Numbered from the stretch's first letter, positions 27,484 through 37,866 are shown. The stretch: 64,000 nucleotides of DNA from Variovorax sp. V93 (GCF_041154485.1 NZ_AP028669.1:1178001-1242000); one strand, 5' to 3'. The notes: generated by a model from the letters alone, not told the origin. Translations and numbers: made by a program.

Positions 27484-28364
27484 GTCTCGGTTCCCGGCTC
27501 GGCATCGCCTTCATGCGCGCGATCGCGCCGCTGCCCCTGCCGCTGGTGCGCGGTTTCGGCGCGCTGCTCGGTCGCGTGCTGCACACCATCGCCCTGCCGC
27601 GGCGGCGCGTGGTCGACACCAACCTGGCCGTGTGCTTTCCCGGCAAATCCGAAGCCGAACGCCGCCGCATCGCGCGCGAGACCTTCGTCTACGTGGCGCA
27701 GTCCTGGCTCGACCGCAGCTGGCTCTGGCATGCGCCCGAAAAGGTGGTGGCCCGCCGGCTCAAGGTGGTCGGCGCGGCGGCGGAGATCCGCGAGATTGCC
27801 GATGGCGACGAGCCGATGATCCTGTTTGCGCCGCACTTCTACGGCCTCGATGCCGCGGCCACGGCGCTGACCATGCACACGGCAAGGCCTTCGGCCACCA
27901 TCTACACGACCCAGCGCGATCCGATGGTCGACGAATGGATCCGCGAAGGCCGCACGCGCTTCGGCAACGTGGCGGCGCTGAACCGCGTCGACGGCATCAA
28001 GCCGGTGCTCGCGGGCCTGCGCAAGGGCGGCCTCCTGTACCTGCTGCCCGACATGGACTTCGGCCGCGACCAGACGATCTTCGTGCCGTTCTACGGCGTG
28101 CAGGCGGCCACGGTGCCCTCGCTCTCGCGCTTCGCGCGGCTGGGCAAGGCGAAAGTGGTGCCGGTGATCGCGAAGCTCACGCCTGGCGGCTACGAGATCG
28201 AAGTGCGGCCGGCCTGGCAGAACTTCCCGACCGACGACGCCGAGGCCGACACGGCGCTCATGAACCAGCGGCTGCAGGGTTACATCGACACGATGCCTTC
28301 GCAGTACTACTGGGTGCACCGCCGCTTCAAGACGCGGCCCGAAGGCGCGCCGCCGATCTACTGA
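27480..28364 (+). CDS. Lipid A-type acyltransferase (LpxL/HtrB family), second of a pair
   Basis: This 294-residue acyltransferase is paralogous to the preceding gene and is coupled to it by a four-base ATGA overlap. Its catalytic motif is HFYGLD (HX4D) in ILFAPHFYGLDAAA, and the region YLLPDMDFGRDQTIFVPFYG matches LpxL/LpxM-type enzymes. Together the two would add the two secondary acyl chains of lipid A; which adds which cannot be read from the sequence. The stop is 12 bases from the convergent hydrolase gene, leaving no room for an ordinary terminator. Confidence 0.88.
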   Translation: MSLGSRLGIAFMRAIAPLPLPLVRGFGALLGRVLHTIALPRRRVVDTNLAVCFPGKSEAERRRIARETFVYVAQSWLDRSWLWHAPEKVVARRLKVVGAAAEIREIADGDEPMILFAPHFYGLDAAATALTMHTARPSATIYTTQRDPMVDEWIREGRTRFGNVAALNRVDGIKPVLAGLRKGGLLYLLPDMDFGRDQTIFVPFYGVQAATVPSLSRFARLGKAKVVPVIAKLTPGGYEIEVRPAWQNFPTDDAEADTALMNQRLQGYIDTMPSQYYWVHRRFKTRPEGAPPIY

Positions 28365-28376
28365 AGCGGAGCCGCT

Positions 28377-29288
28377 TCAACCCCTGGCAAGAAAGGCTTC
28401 GATCTCGCGCGCGACCAGCTGCGGCTGCTCGTGCACGATCCAGTGGGTGGCGTTGGGCACCTTCTTGACCTCGAGCTTCGGTACGTAGTCTTCCAGGCCT
28501 TCGAGCAGGCCCGGCAGCAGCGCAGCGTCGTCGAGCGCCCAGAAGACGAAGGTCGGCACGTCGATGGTGAGCCGCTCGCGCGGCAGCACCGGAATGCCGT
28601 CGATGCTCTGGCCCGGCAACGGCGGCTTCATCGGCGTGACGCGATACAGGTTGCAGGCGCCCGTGAGGCCCGCATTCCACACTTCTCGGTAGCGCTGCTT
28701 CACATCCTCGGTCAGCCAGCCGAAGCCATCGGGCCCGGCCTTCATCAAGGTGAAGAAGGGCCACATGCGCTTGAAGTCGTCGGCCGAGAGCAGGGCCTCG
28801 GCATCGGGCCTGGCGAGAAAGTTCATGTAGGCGCTGGCTTGCTGCTGCGCCGGGTTGTGGCGCAGCTCGCGCGTGAAGGTGCCGGGGTGCGGCGAATTGA
28901 TGATGACCAGCTTGCCGACCTGCTGCGCAAAGGCATTGGCATAGCCCCAGCCGAAAGCGCCGCCCCAGTCGTGCGCGACCAGGGCAGCCATGGTGCCGTC
29001 GGCGCTTTCGGTGGCCGCCAGTTGCTGGATGTCCTGGATCAGCAGGTGGGCCTTGTATGCGGCCACCTCGGTGGGCGCACTCGACTTTTCGAAGCCGCGC
29101 AGATTGGGCGCGACGCAGCGATAGCCGCCGTGTTCAGGCTGGGCGAAGTGCTCGAGCAGTTCGTCCCAGATGAAGGCGGCTTCGGGAAAACCATGAAGGA
29201 ACATCATCAGCGGTCGCCCGGGCGTGCCGGTTGCGCGGCAGCTCAGCGTGATTCCGTTGGGCAGGCTGCGCTGGAACGTCTCGATCAT
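28377..29288 (-). CDS. Alpha/beta hydrolase, epoxide hydrolase/dehalogenase-like
   Basis: This 303-residue cytoplasmic alpha/beta-fold hydrolase has the oxyanion motif HGFPE, the nucleophile elbow VAHDWGGAFG with an aspartate nucleophile, an acid residue around FWALDDAALLP, and the catalytic histidine in NATHWIVHEQP. An aspartate nucleophile in HDWGG points to epoxide hydrolases and (fluoro)acetate or haloalkane dehalogenases rather than esterases. AAGGAGA lies 7 bases upstream of the ATG. It is a single gene with a 78-base gap to engB upstream on the same strand. The physiological substrate is unknown. Confidence 0.85.
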   Translation of the reverse strand: MIETFQRSLPNGITLSCRATGTPGRPLMMFLHGFPEAAFIWDELLEHFAQPEHGGYRCVAPNLRGFEKSSAPTEVAAYKAHLLIQDIQQLAATESADGTMAALVAHDWGGAFGWGYANAFAQQVGKLVIINSPHPGTFTRELRHNPAQQQASAYMNFLARPDAEALLSADDFKRMWPFFTLMKAGPDGFGWLTEDVKQRYREVWNAGLTGACNLYRVTPMKPPLPGQSIDGIPVLPRERLTIDVPTFVFWALDDAALLPGLLEGLEDYVPKLEVKKVPNATHWIVHEQPQLVAREIEAFLARG

Positions 29289-29310
29289 GCGGGGTCTCCT
29301 TCAACTTTCG

Positions 29311-29328
29311 TTGCTATTGTTTTCATAG
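29311..29328. repeat. Short AT-rich GCTAT...ATAG repeat
   Basis: TTGCTATTGTTTTCATAG lies upstream of the hydrolase gene. It resembles a small AT-rich palindrome (GCTAT, spacer, ATAGC) that also occurs at 61024-61044 and in part at 52274-52290, standing out from the GC-rich background. Confidence 0.4.
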
Positions 29329-29366
29329 TGGATCACGCAGATGAAACGGCCCGCGCCGGTTTTCGC

Positions 29367-30110
29367 CTAGGTGTCTTGCGGCGCGGCCGGCTGGGCCGCC
29401 TCCGGTTTTTCTTCTCCGGGTGGATGCGCCCAGCGCCACAGCAGCTCGGCGGCTTCGCCCACGCCCTGTTTCTTGAGGGCGGAGAACAGTTTGACCTCGC
29501 CACCGCCGGCCTGCAGTCGCGTAATGGACAGCACCTTGGCGCCCTCGCTGCGCGTGAGCTTGTCGGACTTGGTCAGCAGCACGAGGAACTTGAGCCCCTG
29601 CTCCACGCGCGGACGGATCACGTCGAGCAGGATCTCGTCGAGCTCGGTCATGCCGTGGCGCGGGTCGCACATCAACACCACGCCGCGCAGGTTCTCGCGC
29701 GTCATCAGGTAGTTGCCCATGACGCGCTGCCAGCGCAGCTTGGCTTCCCTGGGAACGGCGGCATAGCCGTAGCCGGGCAGGTCGGCCAGCACGGCGTCGT
29801 CGGCCTTCTGCTTGCCGACGCCGAACAGGTTGATGTGCTGCGTGCGGCCCGGCGTCTTGGAGGCGAAGGCCAGGCGCGTCTGCTGCGTGAGCGTGTTGAT
29901 GGCGGTCGATTTGCCCGCGTTCGAGCGGCCGACAAAGGCGATTTCGGGCAGGTCGAGCGGGGGCAGATGCTCCAGCTGCGGGGCGCTGGTGAGGAAGTGC
30001 GCCGTGTGCAGCCAGCCGAGCGCGGTGCGTTCGCGCTCGGCGACAAGAGGGTCCACGGCAGGGGTCGCGCGGGAAGGGGGAGCAGCGTGCTTGCGCGACG
30101 GGGTGATCAT
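29367..30110 (-). CDS. engB: Ribosome biogenesis GTPase EngB (YihA/YsxC)
   Basis: This 247-residue GTPase needed for large ribosomal subunit assembly has G1 GRSNAGKS, the G2 region KTPGRTQHINLF, G3 DLPGYG and G4 TKSD. The C-terminal tail after WRWAHPP is Pro/Ala/Glu-rich and dispensable-looking. The start is uncertain: ATG at 30110 (247 residues) or 30137 (256 residues), with no strong ribosome binding site for either. I chose 30110 because the extra residues are not family-like. It is divergent from the cytochrome c4 gene, with a 70-base shared promoter region. Confidence 0.93.
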   Translation of the reverse strand: MITPSRKHAAPPSRATPAVDPLVAERERTALGWLHTAHFLTSAPQLEHLPPLDLPEIAFVGRSNAGKSTAINTLTQQTRLAFASKTPGRTQHINLFGVGKQKADDAVLADLPGYGYAAVPREAKLRWQRVMGNYLMTRENLRGVVLMCDPRHGMTELDEILLDVIRPRVEQGLKFLVLLTKSDKLTRSEGAKVLSITRLQAGGGEVKLFSALKKQGVGEAAELLWRWAHPPGEEKPEAAQPAAPQDT

Positions 30111-30180
30111 CAATGAGCTTTCGGAACGGGCTGCCATTGTAGAATCGCGCGGTTTTGCGCCAATAAATCGAGCCCCCGAT

Positions 30181-30849
30181 ATGAAGTTGTTTGCCAATTT
30201 TCTGCTTGCAGCCCTCATGGGCGTCGCAGCCAGCGCTAGCCTCGCGGCCGACGAGCACGCCGCCGCGCCAGCTGACGGACCCGTCGCGGCCAAGCCGGCC
30301 AAGCCCGATCCCGCCAAGGGCGACGCGCTGTTCAATTCCGCCGCCCAGGCCTGCGCTTCCTGCCACAACGCGGACGGCAACTCGGCCATTGCGGCCAACC
30401 CCAAGCTGGCGCAGCAGCACCCCGAATACATCCTCAAGCAGCTGCAGGAATTCAAGTCCGGCAAGCGCAAGAGCGCGATCATGCAGCCCATGGCGGCCAA
30501 GCTGTCCGACGAGGACATGCGCAACATCGCCTGGTTCGTGGGCTCCAAGAAGATCAAGACCGGCTTCTCCAAGGAGAAGGACCTGGTCGCGCTGGGCGAG
30601 AAGATCTACCGCGGCGGCGTTTCCGATCGCCAGATCCCGGCCTGCGCCGGCTGCCACAGCCCCAATGGCGCCGGCATGCCCGCGCAGTACCCGCGCCTGG
30701 GCGGCCAGCATGCCGACTACACGGTGGCACAGCTTGTTGCTTTCCGGGACAACGTGCGCCAGAACAGCGCTCCCATGACCGGCGTGGCCGCAAAGCTCAA
30801 CGACCGCGAAATCAAGGCTGTTGCAGATTACATCGCCGGCCTGCGCTGA
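30181..30849 (+). CDS. Di-haem cytochrome c4
   Basis: This 222-residue periplasmic electron carrier has a signal peptide of about 22 residues ending at SLAA, then two haem-binding motifs, CASCH and CAGCH, one in each half. Axial methionines are likely in MQPMAAK and SAPMTG. This is the tandem-domain layout of cytochrome c4, which passes electrons to terminal oxidases such as cbb3. The mature start has an Ala/Pro/Lys-rich linker (about residues 25-45). A TAGAAT -10-like sequence lies at 30140-30145. The cytochrome c assembly genes resB and ccsA follow, a common betaproteobacterial neighbourhood. Confidence 0.92.
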   Translation: MKLFANFLLAALMGVAASASLAADEHAAAPADGPVAAKPAKPDPAKGDALFNSAAQACASCHNADGNSAIAANPKLAQQHPEYILKQLQEFKSGKRKSAIMQPMAAKLSDEDMRNIAWFVGSKKIKTGFSKEKDLVALGEKIYRGGVSDRQIPACAGCHSPNGAGMPAQYPRLGGQHADYTVAQLVAFRDNVRQNSAPMTGVAAKLNDREIKAVADYIAGLR

Positions 30850-30897
30850 CACCACGCGCTTCAGCGTGAACTAACCGCCGATAAAAAACCCAAACAG

Positions 30898-30940
30898 AGG
30901 GCGGGCCGATCCAGCTGGATGGCCCGCCCTTTGCTTTTTC
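30898..30940 (+). terminator. Intrinsic terminator after cytochrome c4 gene
   Basis: AGGGCGGGCC (30898-30907) and GGCCCGCCCT (30921-30930) form a perfect 10-bp stem followed by TTGCTTTTTC, a good rho-independent terminator. It separates the cytochrome gene from resB. Confidence 0.88.
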
Positions 30941-30965
30941 CCTGTTTCTTTTTTCCCATCGACCG

Positions 30966-33134
30966 ATGTCTGTCTCCACCCACGGCCTTCGCGTTCATCG
31001 CGGCCCGCAAGTGCTCCGCGCTGCGGTGGAACTGTTTTCGTCGATGCGCTTCGCGATTGCGCTGCTCACCGTCATCTGCATCGCATCGATCATCGGCACC
31101 GTGCTCAAGCAGCACGAGTCGATCAACAACTACATCAACCAGTTCGGGCCGTTCTGGGCCGAGCTGTTCCGCGCGGCCAGGCTCGATTCGGTCTACAGCG
31201 CCTGGTGGTTCCTGCTGATCCTGCTGTTCCTGGTGATCAGCACCTCGCTGTGCATCGCGCGCAACACGCCGCGCATCTTCATCGACCTGAAGACCTTCAA
31301 GGAAGGCATCCGCGCGCAGAGCCTCAAGGCCTTCGGCCAGCGCGCCGAGAGCCGGCTCGACGAGGCGCCCGCCGCGGCGGCCAACCGCATCGGCCAGTTG
31401 CTGGTGAGCGGCGGATGGAAGGTCAAGCTCCAGCAGCGCGAAGCCGCGGGCGGCCATGCCGAAGCCGGCTGGATGGTGGCCGCGCGCGCGGGCGGTGCCC
31501 ACAAGCTGGGCTACATCGCCGCCCACAGCGCGATCGTGCTGGTGTGCATCGGCGGCCTGCTCGATGGCGACCTGGTGGTGCGGGCCCAGACCTGGTTCAA
31601 CGGCAAGAGCGTGTTCACCGGCGGCGGCATGATTGCCGACGTGCCGGCGCAGCACCGGCTGTCGCCGCGCAACCCGACCTTCCGCGGCAACATCCTGGTG
31701 CCCGAGGGCGCGCAGGGCAGCGTGGCCATCCTGCAGCAGTCCGACGGCGTGCTGCTGCAGGAGCTGCCGTTCTCGATCGAGCTCAAGAAGTTCATCGTCG
31801 ACTACTACTCGACCGGCATGCCCAAGCTGTTCGCGAGCGAAGTGGTGCTGCACGACCGCGAGACCGGCGCCCAGGTGCCCGCGCGCATCGAGGTCAACCA
31901 TCCGGCCAGCTACAAGGGCGTGGAAATCTACCAGTCGAGCTTCGACGACGGCGGCTCCAAGGTGAAGCTCAAGGCGGTGCCGATGGCGGCTGCGGCCAAG
32001 CCCTTCGAGGTCGAGGGCGTCATCGGCGGGCCGAGCACCGAAATCACCAACGGCCGCGAAAAGCTCACGCTCGAATACGCCGCGTTGCGCGTGATCAACG
32101 TCGAGAACTTTGCCGACGGCGGCGCCATGGGCAGCGGCGCCGACGTACGCAAGGTCGACCTGCGCCACGACATCGAATCGCGCCTGGGCGCCGCCAACAA
32201 GACCAGCAAGCCCAAGGTGCTGCGCAACATCGGCCCGAGCATCGGCTACAAGCTGCGCGATGCCGCCGGCCAGGCGCGCGAGTACCAGAACTACATGGTG
32301 CCGGTCGATACCGGCGACGGCCAGCCGGTGTTCCTGCTCGGCATGCGCGAGAAGCCCGAGGAGCCGTTCCGCTACCTGCGCGTGCCGGCCGACGAGCAAG
32401 GCTCCATGGACGGCTTCGTGCGCATGCGCAGCGCGCTGGCCGACGCCGACACCCGCAACCGCGCGGTCGAGCGCTACATCGCCAAGGCGGTCGATCCGAA
32501 GCGGCCCGAAATGGCCGAGCAGCTGCGCGTTTCGGCGGCGCGCGCGCTCGCCCTGTTTGCTGGCAGCGAGCGCGCCAAGGCCGACGCCACCACGCTGGGG
32601 GGCTGGCAGGCGATTGCGGAATTCATGGAGGCCAACGTGCCCGAGGCCGAGCGCGAACGTGCCGGTGCGGTGCTGGTGCGCATCCTCAACGACGTACTGT
32701 TCGAGGCGCTCAACCTGAGCCGCGAAGGCGCGGGGCTCGCGGCGTTGCCGAGCGACGAGAAGTCGCAGGCCTTCCTGACCCAGGCGGTGCTGGCCATCAG
32801 CGACGCGTACTTCTACCCGGCGCCGGTCGCCATGATGATGACCGACTTCACCCAGGTGCAGGCCAGCGTGTTCCAGGTGGCGCGCGCGCCCGGCAAGAAC
32901 GTGGTCTATCTGGGCTGCCTGTTGCTGATCGTCGGGATTTTTGCCATGCTGTACGTGCGCGAGCGCCGGCTCTGGGTGTGGCTCACCCCCGATGGCGCGG
33001 GCTCCGGAGACAACACCACGGCCGCCACGATGGCCTTCTCGGTCAACCGCAAGACCATCGACAGCGATCGCGAGTTCGAGCACCTCAAGCACAAGCTGCT
33101 TGCCTTGAAGACAGAAGGACCGGCGTCACCATGA
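30966..33134 (+). CDS. resB: Cytochrome c biogenesis protein ResB (Ccs1)
   Basis: This 722-residue inner-membrane protein of system II cytochrome c maturation pairs with CcsA to deliver and attach haem to apocytochromes outside the membrane. N-terminal membrane segments (FAIALLTVICIASIIGTVL and AWWFLLILLFLVISTSLCIARN), a third near LGYIAAHSAIVLVCIGGLLDGDLV, and one near the C-terminus (VVYLGCLLLIVGIFAMLYVRERRLWVWL) bracket a large periplasmic domain. The family fingerprint KQHESINNYINQFGPFW is clear. The stop overlaps ccsA as ATGA. Only a short spacer follows the upstream terminator, so its promoter must overlap that region. Confidence 0.94.
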   Translation: MSVSTHGLRVHRGPQVLRAAVELFSSMRFAIALLTVICIASIIGTVLKQHESINNYINQFGPFWAELFRAARLDSVYSAWWFLLILLFLVISTSLCIARNTPRIFIDLKTFKEGIRAQSLKAFGQRAESRLDEAPAAAANRIGQLLVSGGWKVKLQQREAAGGHAEAGWMVAARAGGAHKLGYIAAHSAIVLVCIGGLLDGDLVVRAQTWFNGKSVFTGGGMIADVPAQHRLSPRNPTFRGNILVPEGAQGSVAILQQSDGVLLQELPFSIELKKFIVDYYSTGMPKLFASEVVLHDRETGAQVPARIEVNHPASYKGVEIYQSSFDDGGSKVKLKAVPMAAAAKPFEVEGVIGGPSTEITNGREKLTLEYAALRVINVENFADGGAMGSGADVRKVDLRHDIESRLGAANKTSKPKVLRNIGPSIGYKLRDAAGQAREYQNYMVPVDTGDGQPVFLLGMREKPEEPFRYLRVPADEQGSMDGFVRMRSALADADTRNRAVERYIAKAVDPKRPEMAEQLRVSAARALALFAGSERAKADATTLGGWQAIAEFMEANVPEAERERAGAVLVRILNDVLFEALNLSREGAGLAALPSDEKSQAFLTQAVLAISDAYFYPAPVAMMMTDFTQVQASVFQVARAPGKNVVYLGCLLLIVGIFAMLYVRERRLWVWLTPDGAGSGDNTTAATMAFSVNRKTIDSDREFEHLKHKLLALKTEGPASP

Positions 33135-34447
33135 ACACCACCACCCTCACGCTCCACGAAAGCTGGTTTTCGCGCCGCAATCTTTTCGACTGGATATTCG
33201 CTGCGCTGGTGCTGGCGGGCGGGCTGTTTGCCTTTGCCCGGTACGCGGGCGCGATGGACTCGTACGAAAAACCCATCCTCGCCGCCGCAATGGTGTCGGT
33301 CATTGCGATTGGCTGGTTCTGGCGTCCGCTGCGGGTGCTGGCCATCGTGGTGGCGCTGGCCTCGCTGCTGGCCATCAGCTCCTACCAGGGCGACCTGGCC
33401 CGCGCGGACACGGTGTTCTGGCTCAAGTACTTCCTGTCGAGCCAGTCGGCCATTCTCTGGATGAGCGTGCTGTTCTTCATGAGCACGCTGTTCTACTGGC
33501 TCGGTTTCTTCGGCGGCAAGCAGGGCGACACCTTCGAGCTGATCGGTTCGCGCCTGGCCTGGGCCGCCATTGCCATGGCGCTCATCGGCACCATGGTGCG
33601 CTGGTACGAGAGCCACCTGCTGGGGCCCGATATCGGCCACATTCCGGTCAGCAACCTGTACGAAGTGTTCGTGCTGTTCTGCTGGCTCACGACGGCTTTC
33701 TATCTCTACTTCGAATCGCGCTACGGCACGCGCACGCTCGGCGCCTTCGTGATGCTGGTGGTGAGCGCGGCGGTCGGCTTTTTGCTCTGGTACACGCTGG
33801 TGCGCAATGCGCACGAGATCCAGCCGCTGGTGCCGGCGCTGCAGAGCTGGTGGATGAAGCTGCACGTGCCGGCCAACTTCATTGGCTACGGCACCTTCGC
33901 GCTCGCTGCCATGGTGGCCTTCGCCTACCTCATCAAGGAGCAGGCTGAGGAAACGCGCTGGTACAAGCTCACGCCGATCTGGCTCCTGGGCGTGGCGCTG
34001 TGCTTCGTGCCGGTGGCCTTCCGCCAGCGCGTGCAGGAGGCCGGCGGCAGCTATTGGGTGATCTATGCGGGCATTTCCGCGCTGATTGCTGCGGGCATCC
34101 TGCTCGGCCGCCGGCGCATTGCCGCCCGGCTGCCCGCCAACGAGGTGCTCGACGATGTGATGTACAAGTCGATCACGGTCGGCTTCGCATTCTTCACCAT
34201 TGCCACCGTGCTCGGTGCCCTGTGGGCGGCCGACGCCTGGGGCGGCTACTGGAGCTGGGACCCGAAGGAAACCTGGGCCCTGATCGTCTGGCTCAACTAC
34301 GCGGCCTGGCTGCACATGCGGCTGGTCAAGGGTTTGCGCGGCACCGTGGCCGCCTGGTGGGCGCTGGGCGGCCTGGCGGTGACCACCTTCGCGTTCCTTG
34401 GCGTGAACATGTTCCTGAGCGGACTGCACAGCTACGGCACGCTGTAG
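33131..34447 (+). CDS. ccsA: Cytochrome c biogenesis protein CcsA/CcsB (ResC), haem handling
   Basis: This 438-residue polytopic inner-membrane protein is the haem-handling partner of ResB in system II. The tryptophan-rich WWD haem-binding motif WGGYWSWDPKETWALIVW lies near residue 375, and conserved histidines (HVPANF, WLHMRL, SGLHSYG) provide haem ligands. Multiple hydrophobic segments fill the rest. Its ATG overlaps the resB stop by four bases, consistent with fixed stoichiometry of the ResBC synthetase. The cytochrome c4 gene just upstream encodes a likely client. Confidence 0.94.
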   Translation: MNTTTLTLHESWFSRRNLFDWIFAALVLAGGLFAFARYAGAMDSYEKPILAAAMVSVIAIGWFWRPLRVLAIVVALASLLAISSYQGDLARADTVFWLKYFLSSQSAILWMSVLFFMSTLFYWLGFFGGKQGDTFELIGSRLAWAAIAMALIGTMVRWYESHLLGPDIGHIPVSNLYEVFVLFCWLTTAFYLYFESRYGTRTLGAFVMLVVSAAVGFLLWYTLVRNAHEIQPLVPALQSWWMKLHVPANFIGYGTFALAAMVAFAYLIKEQAEETRWYKLTPIWLLGVALCFVPVAFRQRVQEAGGSYWVIYAGISALIAAGILLGRRRIAARLPANEVLDDVMYKSITVGFAFFTIATVLGALWAADAWGGYWSWDPKETWALIVWLNYAAWLHMRLVKGLRGTVAAWWALGGLAVTTFAFLGVNMFLSGLHSYGTL

Positions 34448-34564
34448 GCGGGGCTGCCGGCCTTTTCGCGAAGAATTGAAACCACGCGCAGCGATCGCGC
34501 GTAACCGGACCAGGGAATTCCACGAACTACCCTGAGCACAACGATTCACGCGAAAGGCCATCAC

Positions 34565-35575
<1,011 letters not shown>

Positions 35576-35602
35576 GCCGGCACCGCACGCGGCCCTTGCC
35601 CC

Positions 35603-36271
35603 ATGAACAAGCTGCTCATGCATCCGGCGGCCAAGCCGGCCATCTTCCTGCTGTGCCTGCTGCCGTTCGCGCGGCTGGCCTACGGCGCGTTCACCGACGG
35701 GCTGGGCGCGAATCCGGCCGAGTTCCTGATCCGCGCCACCGGCGACTGGACCCTGCGCTTCATCTGCATCGTGCTCGCGGTGACGCCGCTGCGCGTGATG
35801 GCCAAGACCAATGCGCTGGCGCGCTTTCGCCGCATGCTGGGCCTGTTCGCGTATTTCTACGTGGTGCTGCACCTGCTGTGCTACAGCTGGTTCGACATGG
35901 GCTTCGAGTGGGCCGACATCGCCAAGGACATTGCCAAGCGGCCGTTCATCCTGGTGGGGTTCTCGGCCTTCGTGCTGCTGACGCCGCTGGCGGCCACCTC
36001 GTTCAACCGCGCCATCAAGGCCATGGGGGCCAAGCGCTGGCAGATGCTGCACAAGCTGGTCTACCTGATTGCCGGCCTGGGCCTGCTGCACTTCTTCTGG
36101 ATGCGTGCGGGCAAGAACAACTTTGCCGAGGTGTTCGTCTACGCCGCGATCATCGCGGCGCTGCTCGGATGGCGCGTGTGGAACTACGCGAGCAAGCGCA
36201 GGCCGAAGCCGTCGGCCGGCGTGCGCGGCGGCAGCAGCAGCGAGAAGGCGCTGCGCAGCAGCACCGGCTGA
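35603..36271 (+). CDS. msrQ: MsrQ (YedZ), haem-binding membrane subunit of MsrPQ
   Basis: This 222-residue inner-membrane b-type haem protein passes quinol-derived electrons to MsrP. About six hydrophobic segments are present, with the family motifs RRMLGLFAYFYVVLHLLCY, KRPFILVGFSAF and WQMLHKLVYLIAGLGLLHFFW carrying the haem-ligand histidines. It belongs to the ferric reductase-like transmembrane family. A Lys/Arg/Ser-rich tail ends the protein. It follows msrP with a short gap on the same strand. Confidence 0.95.
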   Translation: MNKLLMHPAAKPAIFLLCLLPFARLAYGAFTDGLGANPAEFLIRATGDWTLRFICIVLAVTPLRVMAKTNALARFRRMLGLFAYFYVVLHLLCYSWFDMGFEWADIAKDIAKRPFILVGFSAFVLLTPLAATSFNRAIKAMGAKRWQMLHKLVYLIAGLGLLHFFWMRAGKNNFAEVFVYAAIIAALLGWRVWNYASKRRPKPSAGVRGGSSSEKALRSSTG

Positions 36272-36301
36272 CCGGCGCGAACCACGCCGATCCCGCGCGG
36301 A

Positions 36302-37585
36302 TCAGCCCTCGATCTGCTCGCTGCGCAGCTGGTCTTCCATCGTCTCGCGGCGGCGGATCAGCGTGGCGGTCCGGCCGCTCACCAGCACTTCGGCGGCCCG
36401 GCCGCGCGTGTTGTAGTTGCTGGCCATGCTCATGCAGTACGCACCGGCCGACAGCACCGCCAGCAGGTCGCCGGCCACCACGTTGAGCGCGCGGTCGCGG
36501 CCGATCCAGTCGCCGCTTTCGCAGACCGGGCCGACCACGTCGTAGGTCGGCGCGTCGCCGCCGCGGATGCGCAGCGGCACGATCTTCTGGAACGCCTGGT
36601 ACATCGCAGGCCGCGGCAGGTCGTTCATGGCCGCGTCGACGATGCAGAAATTCTTGTCTTCGCCCGGCTTGGTGTAGAGCACCTCGGTCACGCACACGCC
36701 CGCATTGCCGACCAGCGAACGGCCCGGCTCGACGACGAGCTTGCGCTGTCCGAAGCCGCGGGCGTCGAGCCGTGCGAGCAGCTGCTGCCACAGCGCATCG
36801 GCCTTGGGCGGCACTTCGCCGTTGTAGTCGATGCCCAGGCCGCCGCCGAAGTCGAGGTGGTGAATGGGCACCCCGGCCGCCTCGATGGCCTCGACCAGGT
36901 CGAGCACCCGGTCGCAGGCGTCCAGGTAGGGCGAGGCCTCGGTGATCTGCGAGCCGATGTGGCAGTCGATGCCGACCACCTCGAGTCCCGGCAGCCTGGC
37001 GGCATGCCGATACGCCTCGACCGCACGGTCATGGGCAATGCCGAACTTGTTGCCCTTGAGGCCGGTGGAAATGTAGGGATGCGTCTTCGGGTCGACGTTC
37101 GGATTGATGCGGATGCTGATGGGCGCGCGGCGCCCTTCGGCCAGCGCCACTTCGTTGAGCACGTCGAGCTCGGCTTCGCTCTCGACGTTGAAGCAGGCGA
37201 TGCCGGCCGCCAGCGCCTGCCGCATTTCGGCGCGGGTCTTGCCCACACCCGAGAAGATGATCTTGGCCGGGTCGGCGCCCACGGCAAGCACGCGCGCCAG
37301 CTCTCCGCCCGAGACGATGTCGAAGCCGCAGCCGGCTTCGGCGAACACGCGCAGCACGCCGAGCGACGAATTCGCCTTCATTGCATAGCAGATCAGGGCC
37401 CTGCGGCCCTCGAAGCCGCGCTGGTAGGCGGCCAGCGCGTCGAGCATCCACTGCTTCGAATAGACGAACAGCGGCGTGCCATGCTCGCGGGCCAGCGCGT
37501 CCAGGCCAAGGCCTTCGACGTGGAGCGCGCCGTCGCGATGCGCAATGTGCGGATGGCCGGGAAGGGTCGAGGAAGCGTTCGTCAC
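36302..37585 (-). CDS. lysA: Diaminopimelate decarboxylase
   Basis: This 427-residue PLP enzyme makes L-lysine from meso-diaminopimelate in the cytoplasm. The PLP lysine is in ICYAMKANSS; HIGSQI, GGGLGI, EPGRSLVGNAG and the C-terminal GPVCESGDWIGRDR are family signatures. The start is GTG, overlapping the stop of the upstream lptM gene by four bases (GTGA), so lysine synthesis is translationally coupled to a small outer-membrane assembly lipoprotein. The length is typical. Confidence 0.97.
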   Translation of the reverse strand: MTNASSTLPGHPHIAHRDGALHVEGLGLDALAREHGTPLFVYSKQWMLDALAAYQRGFEGRRALICYAMKANSSLGVLRVFAEAGCGFDIVSGGELARVLAVGADPAKIIFSGVGKTRAEMRQALAAGIACFNVESEAELDVLNEVALAEGRRAPISIRINPNVDPKTHPYISTGLKGNKFGIAHDRAVEAYRHAARLPGLEVVGIDCHIGSQITEASPYLDACDRVLDLVEAIEAAGVPIHHLDFGGGLGIDYNGEVPPKADALWQQLLARLDARGFGQRKLVVEPGRSLVGNAGVCVTEVLYTKPGEDKNFCIVDAAMNDLPRPAMYQAFQKIVPLRIRGGDAPTYDVVGPVCESGDWIGRDRALNVVAGDLLAVLSAGAYCMSMASNYNTRGRAAEVLVSGRTATLIRRRETMEDQLRSEQIEG

Positions 37586-37854
37586 TTTTGCGTTCCGGTG
37601 CTGGGGGTGGCCGGAGCCGGGGCGCTGCTGGCCGCAGCGGGCTTGGGCGCGGCTTCTGCTTCCGAAGCGGCGCGCGGGCCGCCGGGGGTCAGCAGCTGAG
37701 GCAGGGTGGCACGCTGGGCCGCCGCCGGATCGGTCGGCAGGAACAGCGGTCCGCGCTGGCCGCAGGCAGACAAAGCGGCCGCCGCCGCGGCAAGACTGAC
37801 CATGAGCACAGCGCGGGCGGGGGCGCTCACTAGAATTTGACGAACATTCAACAT
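37582..37854 (-). CDS. lptM: LPS translocon maturation lipoprotein LptM (YifL-like)
   Basis: This 90-residue lipoprotein has a signal peptide ending at the lipobox LSAC (cysteine at residue 31) and the family signature [10 protein letters not shown] directly after. In enterobacteria LptM helps mature the LptDE outer-membrane LPS translocon. The rest is a low-complexity Ala/Pro/Ser tail. A later in-frame ATG (37803) would give a signal without positive charge, so the start at 37854 is preferred. The start lies only 12 bases from the divergent cyaY start. It is the first gene of a two-gene unit with lysA, a long-known neighbour of this lipoprotein. Confidence 0.85.
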   Translation of the reverse strand: MLNVRQILVSAPARAVLMVSLAAAAAALSACGQRGPLFLPTDPAAAQRATLPQLLTPGGPRAASEAEAAPKPAAASSAPAPATPSTGTQK

Positions 37855-37866
37855 AACGAAATTGTA

